64,000 bases of DNA, taken from the NCBI RefSeq assembly GCF_004339595.1, contig NZ_SMFU01000007.1, forward strand, positions 186,001-250,000, written 5' to 3'. The notes under the pieces were generated by a model. It saw only the letters and a program-made list of their open reading frames with translations. It searched no databases and was not told where the DNA came from. The translations under genes were made by a program, and so were the position numbers. How positions within the stretch are numbered: the stretch's first letter is position 1; the number at the start of each line of letters is the position of its first letter. This DNA comes from Marinobacterium mangrovicola (GTDB lineage: Bacteria > Pseudomonadota > Gammaproteobacteria > Pseudomonadales > Balneatricaceae). Shown one piece after another: positions 27,429 through 36,181 of the stretch.

Positions 27429-28747
27429 GCGTTCAAATAGCTGTATAGGAGGATGCTGCCGAAACCGATGACGATCATCGTCGGTGCGTAGAAGCGGTTC
27501 ATCCTCAGCAGCGTCAAAGCGCTGATGCCATAACGGGATTGCAGACTGATCTGTACGCCGGAGAAGGGCGAGAGGCCAACACCGATCGACCAGCTCAGCA
27601 GCAGGGTGATCCCCAGCAGGTTGGGGTCATCCACGCTGGGCATCAGAATACTTCCCGCTAATACCGCGCTGGTGACCGGGTGCATCCCGATCATCGCCAG
27701 TGCAATCAATACGGCCAAAGTGACGCAGGCTGCCAGTGGGCCAAAGTGCTCCGGCGCCAGGCGGATATCCAAGGATAGCAGCAGGGCGCCGATGCCGGCT
27801 GCCAGCACGGCTGCGGCCACAAACAGCGTCACCTCACCGCCCAGCCGCGGTAGACCCAGCTGCACATGTTTGGCCAGTATCGCCGGGCTTCGAGCACCGG
27901 TTTTTACTGGTAGCCAGAGCAGGGTAAAAAGCAGTGATAGCAGGGTTACCAGCGTAATGACCGATACGTCGGGCCAGAGTTTATGGGCGATCATCACCAG
28001 TACCGCCAGCAACATCGGAATCCAAAGAGCTCCCAGGTGTAGCGGGTAGCCCGGCGTGCTGCTCGCGTCTGGATGGCGGGATATCTGCCAGCTGGTCAGC
28101 AGCAGTCCTGACAGTGCCACCGGAATACCGTAGGCCACCAGCGTTGTCAGGCTGGCGCCCGGTGCGCTGATCAAAATAACGCCCATGGCGGCGAAAAACG
28201 GCGACCAGACCGCGCAGTTGCTGAAACCGCGCAGCAGAATCAGCCCCTGCAGCGAAGTCAACGGACGGTTGGCGCTGAGGCGGTCACCCAGGATCATCAC
28301 CGAGGACATGTTGATCACCGAGCCGATTAAGTGGCCACCGAACAGGGTACCGTTCAGCGCCCGCGTACCGGGAGGTAACTGGTCATCGGTTTCCAGTCCG
28401 CTCAGTGTCACCAGGCGCAGGAAACTCACCGCCACCAGCATGCTGATGATCATCTGGTTGGCTTCGAGTGCCTTGAGCAGATATGAACTCGTGCCATCCC
28501 CGATCACCTGGCTAAGGGCCAAACAGATCAGACCGATCGCCAACAACACCAGGCGTTGAATCATCTGCCCGCGCTGTTGGCGGCCAAGCAGCAGAAACAG
28601 CGCTACCCAGGCAGGAATTCCAGCCAGATAGCCGGGAATCTCCGCGCTGAAGGCGGCCAGAATACTGAGTGGAATAATGGTCAGTAGAACGATGCCGGGA
28701 AGCAGTGAATCTAACTTGGCTGGAGTCTGGTTAGTAGCGGTGTTCAT
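27425..28747 (-). CDS. Polytopic membrane protein, possible anion or metabolite transporter
   Basis: This 440-residue integral membrane protein has about 11-12 hydrophobic segments and short loops. No confident family match. The two-halves layout and segments such as MIGMHPVTSAVLAGSI and SWSIGVGLSPFSGVQISLQ are reminiscent of ion-transporter superfamily proteins (DASS/Dcu/ArsB-like), but this is a guess. The start taken is ATG 28747 (MNTATNQTPAK). An upstream TTG at 28840 would add 31 residues lacking hydrophobic character. It lies downstream of the HD-GYP gene on the same strand (162 bp gap) and converges on hypE with a 4-bp overlap. Confidence 0.7.
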   Translation of the reverse strand: MNTATNQTPAKLDSLLPGIVLLTIIPLSILAAFSAEIPGYLAGIPAWVALFLLLGRQQRGQMIQRLVLLAIGLICLALSQVIGDGTSSYLLKALEANQMIISMLVAVSFLRLVTLSGLETDDQLPPGTRALNGTLFGGHLIGSVINMSSVMILGDRLSANRPLTSLQGLILLRGFSNCAVWSPFFAAMGVILISAPGASLTTLVAYGIPVALSGLLLTSWQISRHPDASSTPGYPLHLGALWIPMLLAVLVMIAHKLWPDVSVITLVTLLSLLFTLLWLPVKTGARSPAILAKHVQLGLPRLGGEVTLFVAAAVLAAGIGALLLSLDIRLAPEHFGPLAACVTLAVLIALAMIGMHPVTSAVLAGSILMPSVDDPNLLGITLLLSWSIGVGLSPFSGVQISLQSRYGISALTLLRMNRFYAPTMIVIGFGSILLYSYLNA

Positions 28748-28909
28748 CAGAGCAGTGCGGTTCCTTGCAGCCGGGTTGGCGTTTGCAGGTATAAACGCCA
28801 AAAAGCTATACAACCTATCCCTTGGCGAACGGGTTGGCAACGCTGAAACAGCGGGTTGCGGCGAAAGCGGAGAAGGAGCGAGGCCGCCGCCAGGGCGACC
28901 TCCTGGTGT

Positions 28910-29899
28910 TCAGTCGGCCCAGCGAGCGGCGATTTCGCGGATCCCGGGTTCCAGACCATCCAGCAAGGCAACCAGTTCCGGGTCGAAGTGTTTGCCGCTC
29001 TGTTCCCTGATATGGGACAGGGCGTCGTCGAGGCTCCAGGCTTTCTTGTAGGGGCGCTCGCTGGTGAGTGCATCAAGCACATCGGCAATGGCCACTATGC
29101 GACCCTCGATCGGTATATCACTGCCGCTCAAGCCATAGGGGTAGCCGCTGCCATCCCATTTCTCGTGGTGTGTCAGGGCCACGGTGCGCGCCATGCGGAT
29201 CAGGCGGGCGTTTGAGTCGCCCAGAATTTCTGCGCCAATGAGCGGGTGACGTTTCATCTCATCGAACTCTTCCTCCGTCAGGCGACCGGGCTTCAACAGG
29301 ATATGGTCGGGGATGCCGATCTTGCCGATATCGTGCATGGGCGCGACCTGCAGCAGAACATCGGAGGTCTCTTCGTTGTAGCCCGCAGCGATGGCGATCA
29401 TTCGCGCATAATGGCTCATGCGCATGACGTGCATGCCGGTCTCGTTATCCTTGTACTCCGCGGCGCGGCCCAGGCGCTCGATGAGCTGGCGGTGTGACTG
29501 GGTCACCGTTTCAGCCTGCACCAGAGACAGGTGGGTGCGAACCCGTGCCTGCAGTACGGCGGGCACCAGGGGCTTATTGATGAAATCCACGGCGCCTAGC
29601 TCGAAGCCACGGGCTTCATCGACGCTGTCTTTCAGAGCGGTCACGAAAATAACCGGTATATCTTTGGTTTCCGGCGAGCTTTTAAGGGTGCTGCATACCT
29701 CGTAACCGGTCATGCCGGGCATCATCACATCCAGCAGTACCAGATCAGGCTGCTCTTTGAGTGTCAGCTCGATGGCGGATTCGCCATCACGGGCGAAAAG
29801 CAGTCGGTAATCATCGTTAAGGAGTTGCCGTAATACGCGCAGGTTGGCCGGTTCGTCATCGACTACCAGGATGCATTGACGAGGGGTTCCGGTTTTCAT
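28910..29899 (-). CDS. Response regulator with HD-GYP c-di-GMP phosphodiesterase domain
   Basis: This 329-residue RpfG-type protein has a receiver domain (about 8-122, phospho-acceptor Asp in LVLLDVMMPGMTG) and an HD-GYP domain (about 145-320) with HDIGKIGIPD, LLKPGRLTEEEF, HHEKWDGSGYPYGL and IVAIADVLDALTSERPYK. All catalytic His/Asp residues expected for c-di-GMP hydrolysis are present. ATG 29899 overlaps the stop of the upstream MHYT hybrid kinase by 4 bp, so kinase and regulator are almost certainly a cognate pair. Confidence 0.94.
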   Translation of the reverse strand: MKTGTPRQCILVVDDEPANLRVLRQLLNDDYRLLFARDGESAIELTLKEQPDLVLLDVMMPGMTGYEVCSTLKSSPETKDIPVIFVTALKDSVDEARGFELGAVDFINKPLVPAVLQARVRTHLSLVQAETVTQSHRQLIERLGRAAEYKDNETGMHVMRMSHYARMIAIAAGYNEETSDVLLQVAPMHDIGKIGIPDHILLKPGRLTEEEFDEMKRHPLIGAEILGDSNARLIRMARTVALTHHEKWDGSGYPYGLSGSDIPIEGRIVAIADVLDALTSERPYKKAWSLDDALSHIREQSGKHFDPELVALLDGLEPGIREIAARWAD

Positions 29900-32800
29900 G
29901 CTGGGGTCTCCTCTGAGGTGCCCGTTATCTGGTGTAAGAGTACGCTGGCGCGTCGGAAGTCGAAATCCTCCAGGGCTTGGACCAGTTCTGCAACAGTCGG
30001 GCGCCATTTGTCCGGGCAGTGAGTCTGCATCTGATCGATGATCTCATCATCTATTTCGCCGTGTTCACAGAGTTTCTGTGCCTGGGTGATCGCTTCCGCA
30101 AACACCTTGTCACAGCGCTCACTCTGGGTGCTTTGCTCGTCGGTTTCTGGCTGGTTGGCTTCCAGTTCGGCAAGCTCCGATTTGGCGCGCTCAATTAGCG
30201 CGCCCAGCTCCGATACCAGGACCTGGCAGCCTTTGCTGTCGTGCGTCGTGGCACAGCTTTCCAGCTGCCTGAATTGACGCGCCATGCGCGCCATGGCGAG
30301 GTTGCCGCTGACACCAGAGGCCGCATGAGCAAGCTGGCAAAGTTGATCGAAATCGCTGCTTGAAAGCGCCTCAAGCAGGGATTTCTCATGTTTTTTATCA
30401 AGGAACAGTTTCAGCTGTTCGATGTAGCGCGTCTCGTCGCCCCAGAGTTCCAGGGCTCGGTCCAGGCTGATCAGGCGTCTTGAAGTGGGCCTTGCAGTGA
30501 TGTGTGTGACCGGTGCTGTGACGCCGGTAATGACACGGGCGATTTCCGCTTTCAGGTTATCCGGTTCCACCGGCTTTTGCGCAAAGCCGTTCATGCCGGC
30601 TTCACGGGCCGCCTGTTTATCCGCCTCAAGGACGCTCGCGGTGAGCGCTATAATGGGCAGCGCCGGCAAGCCTTCTTTCGCCTCCTTTTCACGGATCTGA
30701 CGTGCAGCCGTCAAACCATCCATTTTCGGCATCTGCACATCCATCAGGACCAGGTCGAATTTTTTCGCATTAATCTGTTCCAGTGCTTCGAGCCCATCTC
30801 TGGCGCGGGTTATGTCGTGCCCATCGCGACCAAGTACGACCTCCAGCAGCTCCAGGTTCTGGGCGATATCATCGGCGATAAGAATGCTTAGCTTAGGCAG
30901 GGATAGATCGGATTTGGCGGATTTGACTGCCACTTTCTGTGGCTTGGTGCCGGGTTTTAACGGCAGGGTTACCCGGAACGCCGTGCCTTTGCCTTCCTCG
31001 CTGCGGACGCTGATATCGCCGCCCATCAGTTCCACCAGCTGTTTGCTGATGGTGGTGCCTAAACCGGTACCGCCAAAACGGCGGCTCATGGATGCATCGG
31101 CCTGGGTGAAGGGCTCGAAAATAGACTCGACCGCCTGGGCGGACATACCGATACCTGTGTCCACCACATGAAACTCGATCTCGCCCTGGTCGTTGCGAAG
31201 TACGTTCAACTCTACTGAACCGCTCTCGGTAAACTTGATCGCGTTGCCAAGCAGGTTGGTCAGTACCTGGCGAATGCGGTCCGGAGCTCCCTGAACATAA
31301 TCTCCGAGAGAGGGTTCCAGAGAGAGCTTCAGGTCCAGACCTTTCTTGCGCGCCGTCAGCCAGTAAGTCGATACGAGGCTGTCGAGCAGCTCATGCAGCG
31401 AGAAGTCGATCACATCCAGTGTTAGCTTGCCGCGCTCGAGCTTGGCACTATCGAGGATATCGTTCAGCAGATAAAGCAGTGAGCGAGCCGCGTTAGAGAT
31501 CGAGTCTATGTAGCGCTTCTGCTCGGGTTCCAGCTTGCCTTCGCGCATCACGTCACTGAAACCGATGATCGCATTCATCGGCGTGCGAATCTCGTGGCTC
31601 ATATTCGCCAGGAATGCGGCTTTAGCCTGGGCCGCATCCTCGGCGGCCTGCTTCGAATGGCGCAGCTCATCCTCCATCTGCCGGCGTTCGGTAATATCCA
31701 GCAGCACCCCGTCGATCCATTTGGCGTGACCGTCGATAAATTCGAAATCACCGCTGTCGAGCACCCAGCGCTGGCTGCCGTCACGGTGGCGGATACGGTA
31801 TTCCACGGAGTAGCTGCTGCGGTTTTGGATGGCATCGCTGACGGTGCGTTCACAAAGCTCCATATCATCTTCGTAGATGAGTTGAGCCATATGCTTGCGA
31901 CCCTCGATGAACTCCTCTGGCGGCCAGCCTGTCAGCTCTTCGACTGCATCGCTGATAAACATCATGGTCCAGGGGTTGTCGGTGAGGCAGCGAAAGGCGA
32001 TGCCGGGCATATTGCCGAGCAGAGTGCGGAACTGATGCTCGCTCTCGCGCAGTGCACTTTGCATGCGACGCTGTTCGCTGATGTCGGTAATAAAGCCAAC
32101 GAACAAGGGTGGCTGACCGTCCAGTTCCACTTCGCCAACACCCAGGCGGATGGGGATCAGGTGGCCATCGCGGTGTTGCGCCATCACTTCGCGACCGGAG
32201 CCTATAATCTTGGCGTCCTTTGATCTCAGATAGTTGCTGAGGTAGCCGTCATGGGCTTCCTTGTAGGGGGCTGGCATCAGCAGGCTGACATTTTTGCCTG
32301 CGACTTCGTCGATTTTCCAGCCAAGCATCTGCTCTGCGGCGGGGTTCATCGACTCGATAAGGCCTTTGCTGTCGATGGTGATAATCCCGTCCACAGCGGT
32401 TTCCAGCACCGCTTCAAGTCGGTGCTTGCGTATCTCATTTTCGACACGGAGTTGTTTGTAGCGAACCAGGGTATTTGTTGTGATCACCGTCGTAATGATG
32501 CTGAGCGTTCCGATGGCGATCAGCATGGCGAATACCGGGTGAGCAACCAGAGTTGAATCGACGACCGGAGCGTCGGCGTAGAAGGTGACGGCTCCCATGC
32601 CTACATAGTGCATGCTGGCGATGGCACTTCCCATGATGCAGCCCCGAAGGATCACATCATGAAGCGGATGCTTCAGTATCGGTTGCTGTCGGCTGCCGAG
32701 CCAGATAGCGAAAATCGCCATGCTGGCGGCAACCAGTACAGACATGAGTACGCCGAACAGGTCATAAACCATTCGCGCGTCAACTTTCATCGCCATCATG

Positions 32801-33207
32801 CCGCTGTAATGCATGACACCGATACCTAACCCGAGCAACGTACCCGTGCTCAGAATGGTGGGGGCGCTATTGCGTTTAAAGGTCAGTAGCGAAAGCGATA
32901 GAAGTGAAGCGAAAAACACGGGAAGGGCAGAGAATACTGTGCCGGAAAAACTGTAGCCGACATCCATGGGCAACTCATAGGCAAGCATGCCGATGAAGTG
33001 CATTGACCAGGTGCCACCGCCAAGCGCGATGGAGCCGGCGATCACCTGAGTCACCTTCACTTTACGGCTGGCGTCTCTACGCGCGTTCTTCAGGCAATTC
33101 AATGCCAGTGTCGCCGCCAGCATGGCAATGAAGACGGAAAGAATGATCAGGGGTGATGAATATGAGCCGACAAGGGCCTGGAATCCCGCTGGAGGGGAGG
33201 AAAACAT
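29896..33207 (-). CDS. MHYT-PAS-PAS hybrid sensor histidine kinase with REC and HPt
   Basis: This membrane phosphorelay kinase has about 1103 residues. The seven-TM MHYT domain (about 1-230) has the three signature motifs MHFIGM, MHYSGM and MHYVGM, thought to bind a metal and sense O2, CO or NO. Two PAS domains (about 250-365 and 380-500), HisKA with active His in NMSHEIRTPM, HATPase (G-boxes DTGIGMS and GTGLGTTISKQL), a receiver (VLMDVQMPKMDGL) and a C-terminal HPt (LAHAASGVSGNLA) follow. The output is probably the HD-GYP regulator at 28910 (ATGA overlap). ATG 33207 is preferred; a TTG at 33222 would add five residues. Confidence 0.93.
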   Translation of the reverse strand: MFSSPPAGFQALVGSYSSPLIILSVFIAMLAATLALNCLKNARRDASRKVKVTQVIAGSIALGGGTWSMHFIGMLAYELPMDVGYSFSGTVFSALPVFFASLLSLSLLTFKRNSAPTILSTGTLLGLGIGVMHYSGMMAMKVDARMVYDLFGVLMSVLVAASMAIFAIWLGSRQQPILKHPLHDVILRGCIMGSAIASMHYVGMGAVTFYADAPVVDSTLVAHPVFAMLIAIGTLSIITTVITTNTLVRYKQLRVENEIRKHRLEAVLETAVDGIITIDSKGLIESMNPAAEQMLGWKIDEVAGKNVSLLMPAPYKEAHDGYLSNYLRSKDAKIIGSGREVMAQHRDGHLIPIRLGVGEVELDGQPPLFVGFITDISEQRRMQSALRESEHQFRTLLGNMPGIAFRCLTDNPWTMMFISDAVEELTGWPPEEFIEGRKHMAQLIYEDDMELCERTVSDAIQNRSSYSVEYRIRHRDGSQRWVLDSGDFEFIDGHAKWIDGVLLDITERRQMEDELRHSKQAAEDAAQAKAAFLANMSHEIRTPMNAIIGFSDVMREGKLEPEQKRYIDSISNAARSLLYLLNDILDSAKLERGKLTLDVIDFSLHELLDSLVSTYWLTARKKGLDLKLSLEPSLGDYVQGAPDRIRQVLTNLLGNAIKFTESGSVELNVLRNDQGEIEFHVVDTGIGMSAQAVESIFEPFTQADASMSRRFGGTGLGTTISKQLVELMGGDISVRSEEGKGTAFRVTLPLKPGTKPQKVAVKSAKSDLSLPKLSILIADDIAQNLELLEVVLGRDGHDITRARDGLEALEQINAKKFDLVLMDVQMPKMDGLTAARQIREKEAKEGLPALPIIALTASVLEADKQAAREAGMNGFAQKPVEPDNLKAEIARVITGVTAPVTHITARPTSRRLISLDRALELWGDETRYIEQLKLFLDKKHEKSLLEALSSSDFDQLCQLAHAASGVSGNLAMARMARQFRQLESCATTHDSKGCQVLVSELGALIERAKSELAELEANQPETDEQSTQSERCDKVFAEAITQAQKLCEHGEIDDEIIDQMQTHCPDKWRPTVAELVQALEDFDFRRASVLLHQITGTSEETPA

Positions 33208-33395
33208 CTGGTGGAGATTCAAGGGCCAATGCCTGCAGGTTGAATAAACAAATCGAGTGAGGTGTACGCAACAGAAGACAGAGTAGATCTTCGTCAGAGG
33301 ATAATATTCGAACAGTTCGACCGCACTATATTAATGTAGTCTCATTGCGTCAAACATTAAGCGCTAGTGGCGTCGGGCAGGTAAGAGGCAGGGGA

Positions 33396-33422
33396 GATGC
33401 TGCCCTTTTCGTGGGCAGCATC
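33396..33422. terminator. Hairpin downstream of TolC-like gene
   Basis: GATGCTGCCC / GGGCAGCATC perfect 10-bp stem with a 7-nt loop, 18 bp beyond the stop of the minus-strand gene at 33441. It lacks a T-run on the minus strand, so it may be a weak or Rho-assisted terminator or an mRNA-end stabiliser. Confidence 0.5.
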
Positions 33423-33440
33423 GTTGTATTTCTCCGGCGC

Positions 33441-34775
33441 TTACTGGGCAGCCAGAGTGACCTGTTCAAAATCGGGAGAAACTTCCATCGCCTTGAGTAG
33501 TTTGCCCACATGAGCAAGCAGGCGGTAGCGGCCGTACCACTCATCCATGGTGCCGTTGATAAAGTCCGAACGGGCAGTGAAGTATTCGTTCTCCGAGTCC
33601 AGCATATCGAGCAGCGTACGCTGGCCGATATCGAACTGGCGCTGGTAGGCGGTGCGGGTTTCTCCGGATGAGGCTACATGACGTTCCAGCTGTGGCAGGC
33701 GCTGGTGAATGTTGTTAAGCCGGTTCCAGGAGGAGATCGCATTGGCTTTCAGCTCCCGTTGTACCGCGATGGCGGAAGCGCGCTGAGCCTGGCTCAGGTG
33801 CTCCAGCTGTTTCACGCGGGCGCTGTCGGCACCGCCGTTGTAGGCGTTGTAACGTGCCATCAGCATGGCCAGAGCTTCATCTTCCCGAAAATCAGAGGCA
33901 TCGACACCGTGGTTGGAGCTGGCGCTCATCTCCAGGTGAAGTGTTGGGTGGAATGCCGCACGGGCAACGTTCTTTTGCGCCATGGCCGATTCGTGCTGGG
34001 CAATGGCGGCCAGCAGGGCGGGGTGCTCGGTCAGTGCGATCGCGACGGCATCATCGGGAGTCGACGGAAGGTCGGTGCAGCACTTGTCTGTGGGCATCTG
34101 CAGATCGACGGGAGGATGGCCGACAACGCGTTCAAAGTTGATTTCGGCTTCCCAGAGGTTACCTTCGGCTACGACCTTGTTGGATGAGGCCAGAGCCAGA
34201 CGGGCCTGCGCCTGCTGCAGGTCCGACTCAGATCCGAGACCGGAGTCAAAGCGCCGTTTGATCTTGTTGTAGGTTTCCTGGTGTGACTCCAGATTTTCAT
34301 CGGTGATGGTCAGCAGCTGTTGATAGCGCAGCACATCCAGATACACCTGGGTCACACTCAACGCTGTGTCTTCCGAGGTTGCCAGCAGGGTGAGCGCTGA
34401 AGAAGATGCCATCGACTCGGCCGCATCGACACGGCTTTTGGTGGCATAGCCGTCATAGAGCATCTGGCTGATGCTGAGCGTCGCTTCGCGGCGATCCATC
34501 TCGTCATCGCCCGGCGCCGTGCTGCCGTTTTCGGTCCACTCGTAGCCGTAGCCCAGTGTCAGATCGACATTTGGCCGGTACTCGCCCTTTTCGATGTTGA
34601 TCTGCTCTTCATCGGTGAGGCGGCGGGTGGCATCAAAAAGCACCATGGGGTTGGTTTCCATGGTTTCAGTGATCGCTTCATCGATTGTCTGCGCGTTGGC
34701 CGGCAGAGCTGCAGCACCCAGTGAGCCGCTGATTGCGGCCGCTAGCAGTGTATTTCGCATCCTTTGCTTATTCAT
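33441..34775 (-). CDS. TolC-family outer-membrane channel of type I secretion (AggA/LapE-like)
   Basis: This 444-residue protein has a signal peptide (about 1-28, ending PANA-QT) and two outer-membrane efflux repeats rich in coiled coil (DVLRYQQLLTITDENLESHQ; RRFDSGLGSESDLQQAQARL; second half FDIGQRTLLDMLDSENEY). It is the outer-membrane exit duct for a type I secretion system. Encoded with OmpA-like and FecR genes, as AggA is with an OmpA-like gene in Shewanella bpf loci, it very likely exports the two giant adhesins 8-22 kb away. No ABC or membrane-fusion subunit gene is adjacent in this window. Confidence 0.92.
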   Translation of the reverse strand: MNKQRMRNTLLAAAISGSLGAAALPANAQTIDEAITETMETNPMVLFDATRRLTDEEQINIEKGEYRPNVDLTLGYGYEWTENGSTAPGDDEMDRREATLSISQMLYDGYATKSRVDAAESMASSSALTLLATSEDTALSVTQVYLDVLRYQQLLTITDENLESHQETYNKIKRRFDSGLGSESDLQQAQARLALASSNKVVAEGNLWEAEINFERVVGHPPVDLQMPTDKCCTDLPSTPDDAVAIALTEHPALLAAIAQHESAMAQKNVARAAFHPTLHLEMSASSNHGVDASDFREDEALAMLMARYNAYNGGADSARVKQLEHLSQAQRASAIAVQRELKANAISSWNRLNNIHQRLPQLERHVASSGETRTAYQRQFDIGQRTLLDMLDSENEYFTARSDFINGTMDEWYGRYRLLAHVGKLLKAMEVSPDFEQVTLAAQ

Positions 34776-34793
34776 GACTTCACTCGAACTCTG

Positions 34794-35501
34794 TTAGCGA
34801 ACATTGATTTCGACGCGTCGGTTCTTGGGCTCGCGAACCCCATCCCCTGTCTCAATCACTGGCTGGGATTCGCCAAGTGAACGGGTGGTGATGGTCTGCG
34901 GGTCTACGCCGATATCGATAAGATCTTCACGCACGGCTTCAGCCCGGCGCTGTCCCAGCGTCTGGTTGAACGCGGCGCTGCCAGAGGTGTCTGTATGGCC
35001 GGTGACGACCACCTCCGGTGCGGCGCGCTCCAGTACCGCCTGATAAAGGCGCTGGGCGTCCGCAAGCGACTCATCGGTGAGTATATCGGAGTCAAAGTAG
35101 AAATATACCGGTACGTAAATCGGCGCCGGTGGCAGTGCAGCGATCGCATCGCCAAAGGTCTCCTGCATCGTCGCTTCATCACCGGTAAATGTCGTGGCTA
35201 CGCCGCCAGCGACTTCGGCCGCTGCGTAATCACCCTCAAGCACCAGTTGGTCGCCATTAACCAGTGCGACATCGACTATGCCGGTGCGGCCCTCTTCCGG
35301 CATGACCATGTAGGTTTCGACCAGTGCAGGGCAGAAGGGCGGTGGTGTAGTGGAGAGCAGCACTTCGCCCTCGGTGGTGGCGGCAATATCGGAAACCGGC
35401 TTATCCGGGCCCAGTGTATTGACGGCTCCGCTGTATACAGTGCACCCGGACAGGGTTGTGAGCAGCAGAGCGGAGGTCAGCAGGCTAGCTGAACGACTCA
35501 T
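34794..35501 (-). CDS. OmpA-family lipoprotein
   Basis: This 235-residue protein has a lipoprotein signal (TTLSGC, lipidated Cys at about 20) and a C-terminal OmpA/peptidoglycan-binding domain (about 120-235) with YFDSD, VVVTGHTDTSGSAAFNQTLG and RAEAVREDL; the NRRVEINV terminus is typical. It anchors the outer membrane to peptidoglycan. It sits between TolC-like and FecR genes, 18 bp upstream of tolC and overlapping fecR by 4 bp; OmpA-like partners occur in Lap/Bpf adhesin loci. Confidence 0.92.
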   Translation of the reverse strand: MSRSASLLTSALLLTTLSGCTVYSGAVNTLGPDKPVSDIAATTEGEVLLSTTPPPFCPALVETYMVMPEEGRTGIVDVALVNGDQLVLEGDYAAAEVAGGVATTFTGDEATMQETFGDAIAALPPAPIYVPVYFYFDSDILTDESLADAQRLYQAVLERAAPEVVVTGHTDTSGSAAFNQTLGQRRAEAVREDLIDIGVDPQTITTRSLGESQPVIETGDGVREPKNRRVEINVR

Positions 35502-35965
35502 TCCGCGACATCCTTATCCAGAGAATTGGAGACCTTGACCGAGAACTCGGTACCGCGCACGGCGAGAATGGCGGCGGGGGTTCTGACCTTGACCGCGCCC
35601 GGGCGGTTTTCAACCAGTTTACCGGCGATCATCGACAGGGTGCCGTTATCCACCTCGACATCCAGATTGCCATCATGGCTGATGTCATCGAACGAAAAAT
35701 CGGCGAGAGATAGCGTAGAGTCGGGGCCAGCGGCAACGCGGGTATCGTCGTCGAACAGCAGGCCGATGCTGCCGTTTGCGCTGGTAATAATGCGGTCGGC
35801 CTCGTGAACTCGCTGACCCAGCGCTGCAGAGAGAGACTCGCCGTCGCGTATCAGGGTTACGTCGCCGCTGAGGGTTTTAATGGTTGCAACAGGTTCCGCA
35901 AAAGATAAAACCGGTGTAGCAGCCAGAACCAGCGAAAGGCACAGCTTTTTTGCAGGTGAAATCAT
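35498..35965 (-). CDS. FecR-domain periplasmic protein
   Basis: This 155-residue exported protein has a signal peptide (about 1-24, ...VLSFA-EP) and one FecR domain (VATIKTLSGDVTLIRDGESL to VRGTEFSVKV). There is no sigma factor or FecA receptor nearby, so it is not classic iron signalling; it probably has a structural or assembly role with the OmpA and TolC proteins. ATG 35965 is chosen for the GGAG ribosome-binding site 9 bp upstream; ATGs at 35980 and 35998 are alternatives. First gene of the fecR-ompA-tolC operon. Confidence 0.88.
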   Translation of the reverse strand: MISPAKKLCLSLVLAATPVLSFAEPVATIKTLSGDVTLIRDGESLSAALGQRVHEADRIITSANGSIGLLFDDDTRVAAGPDSTLSLADFSFDDISHDGNLDVEVDNGTLSMIAGKLVENRPGAVKVRTPAAILAVRGTEFSVKVSNSLDKDVAE

Positions 35966-36181
35966 CGTTGGGTGCTCCATTACCCGCCGGTTTTTCATAC
36001 TGCTGGCCGGCGATATAACTAGTTATGATTAGTATTCACGAGTGCCCTGAATCATAGCTCAGCGATAGTTTGCTACAAGTAAAAACGGTGGCGAAATAGG
36101 GACTTTATTTGCCTTTTTGTTTTTGTGTCTAAATTGAGCGACATATGTTTTCAAGGCTCGGTTTTTTGAGCCTGATTAAAA

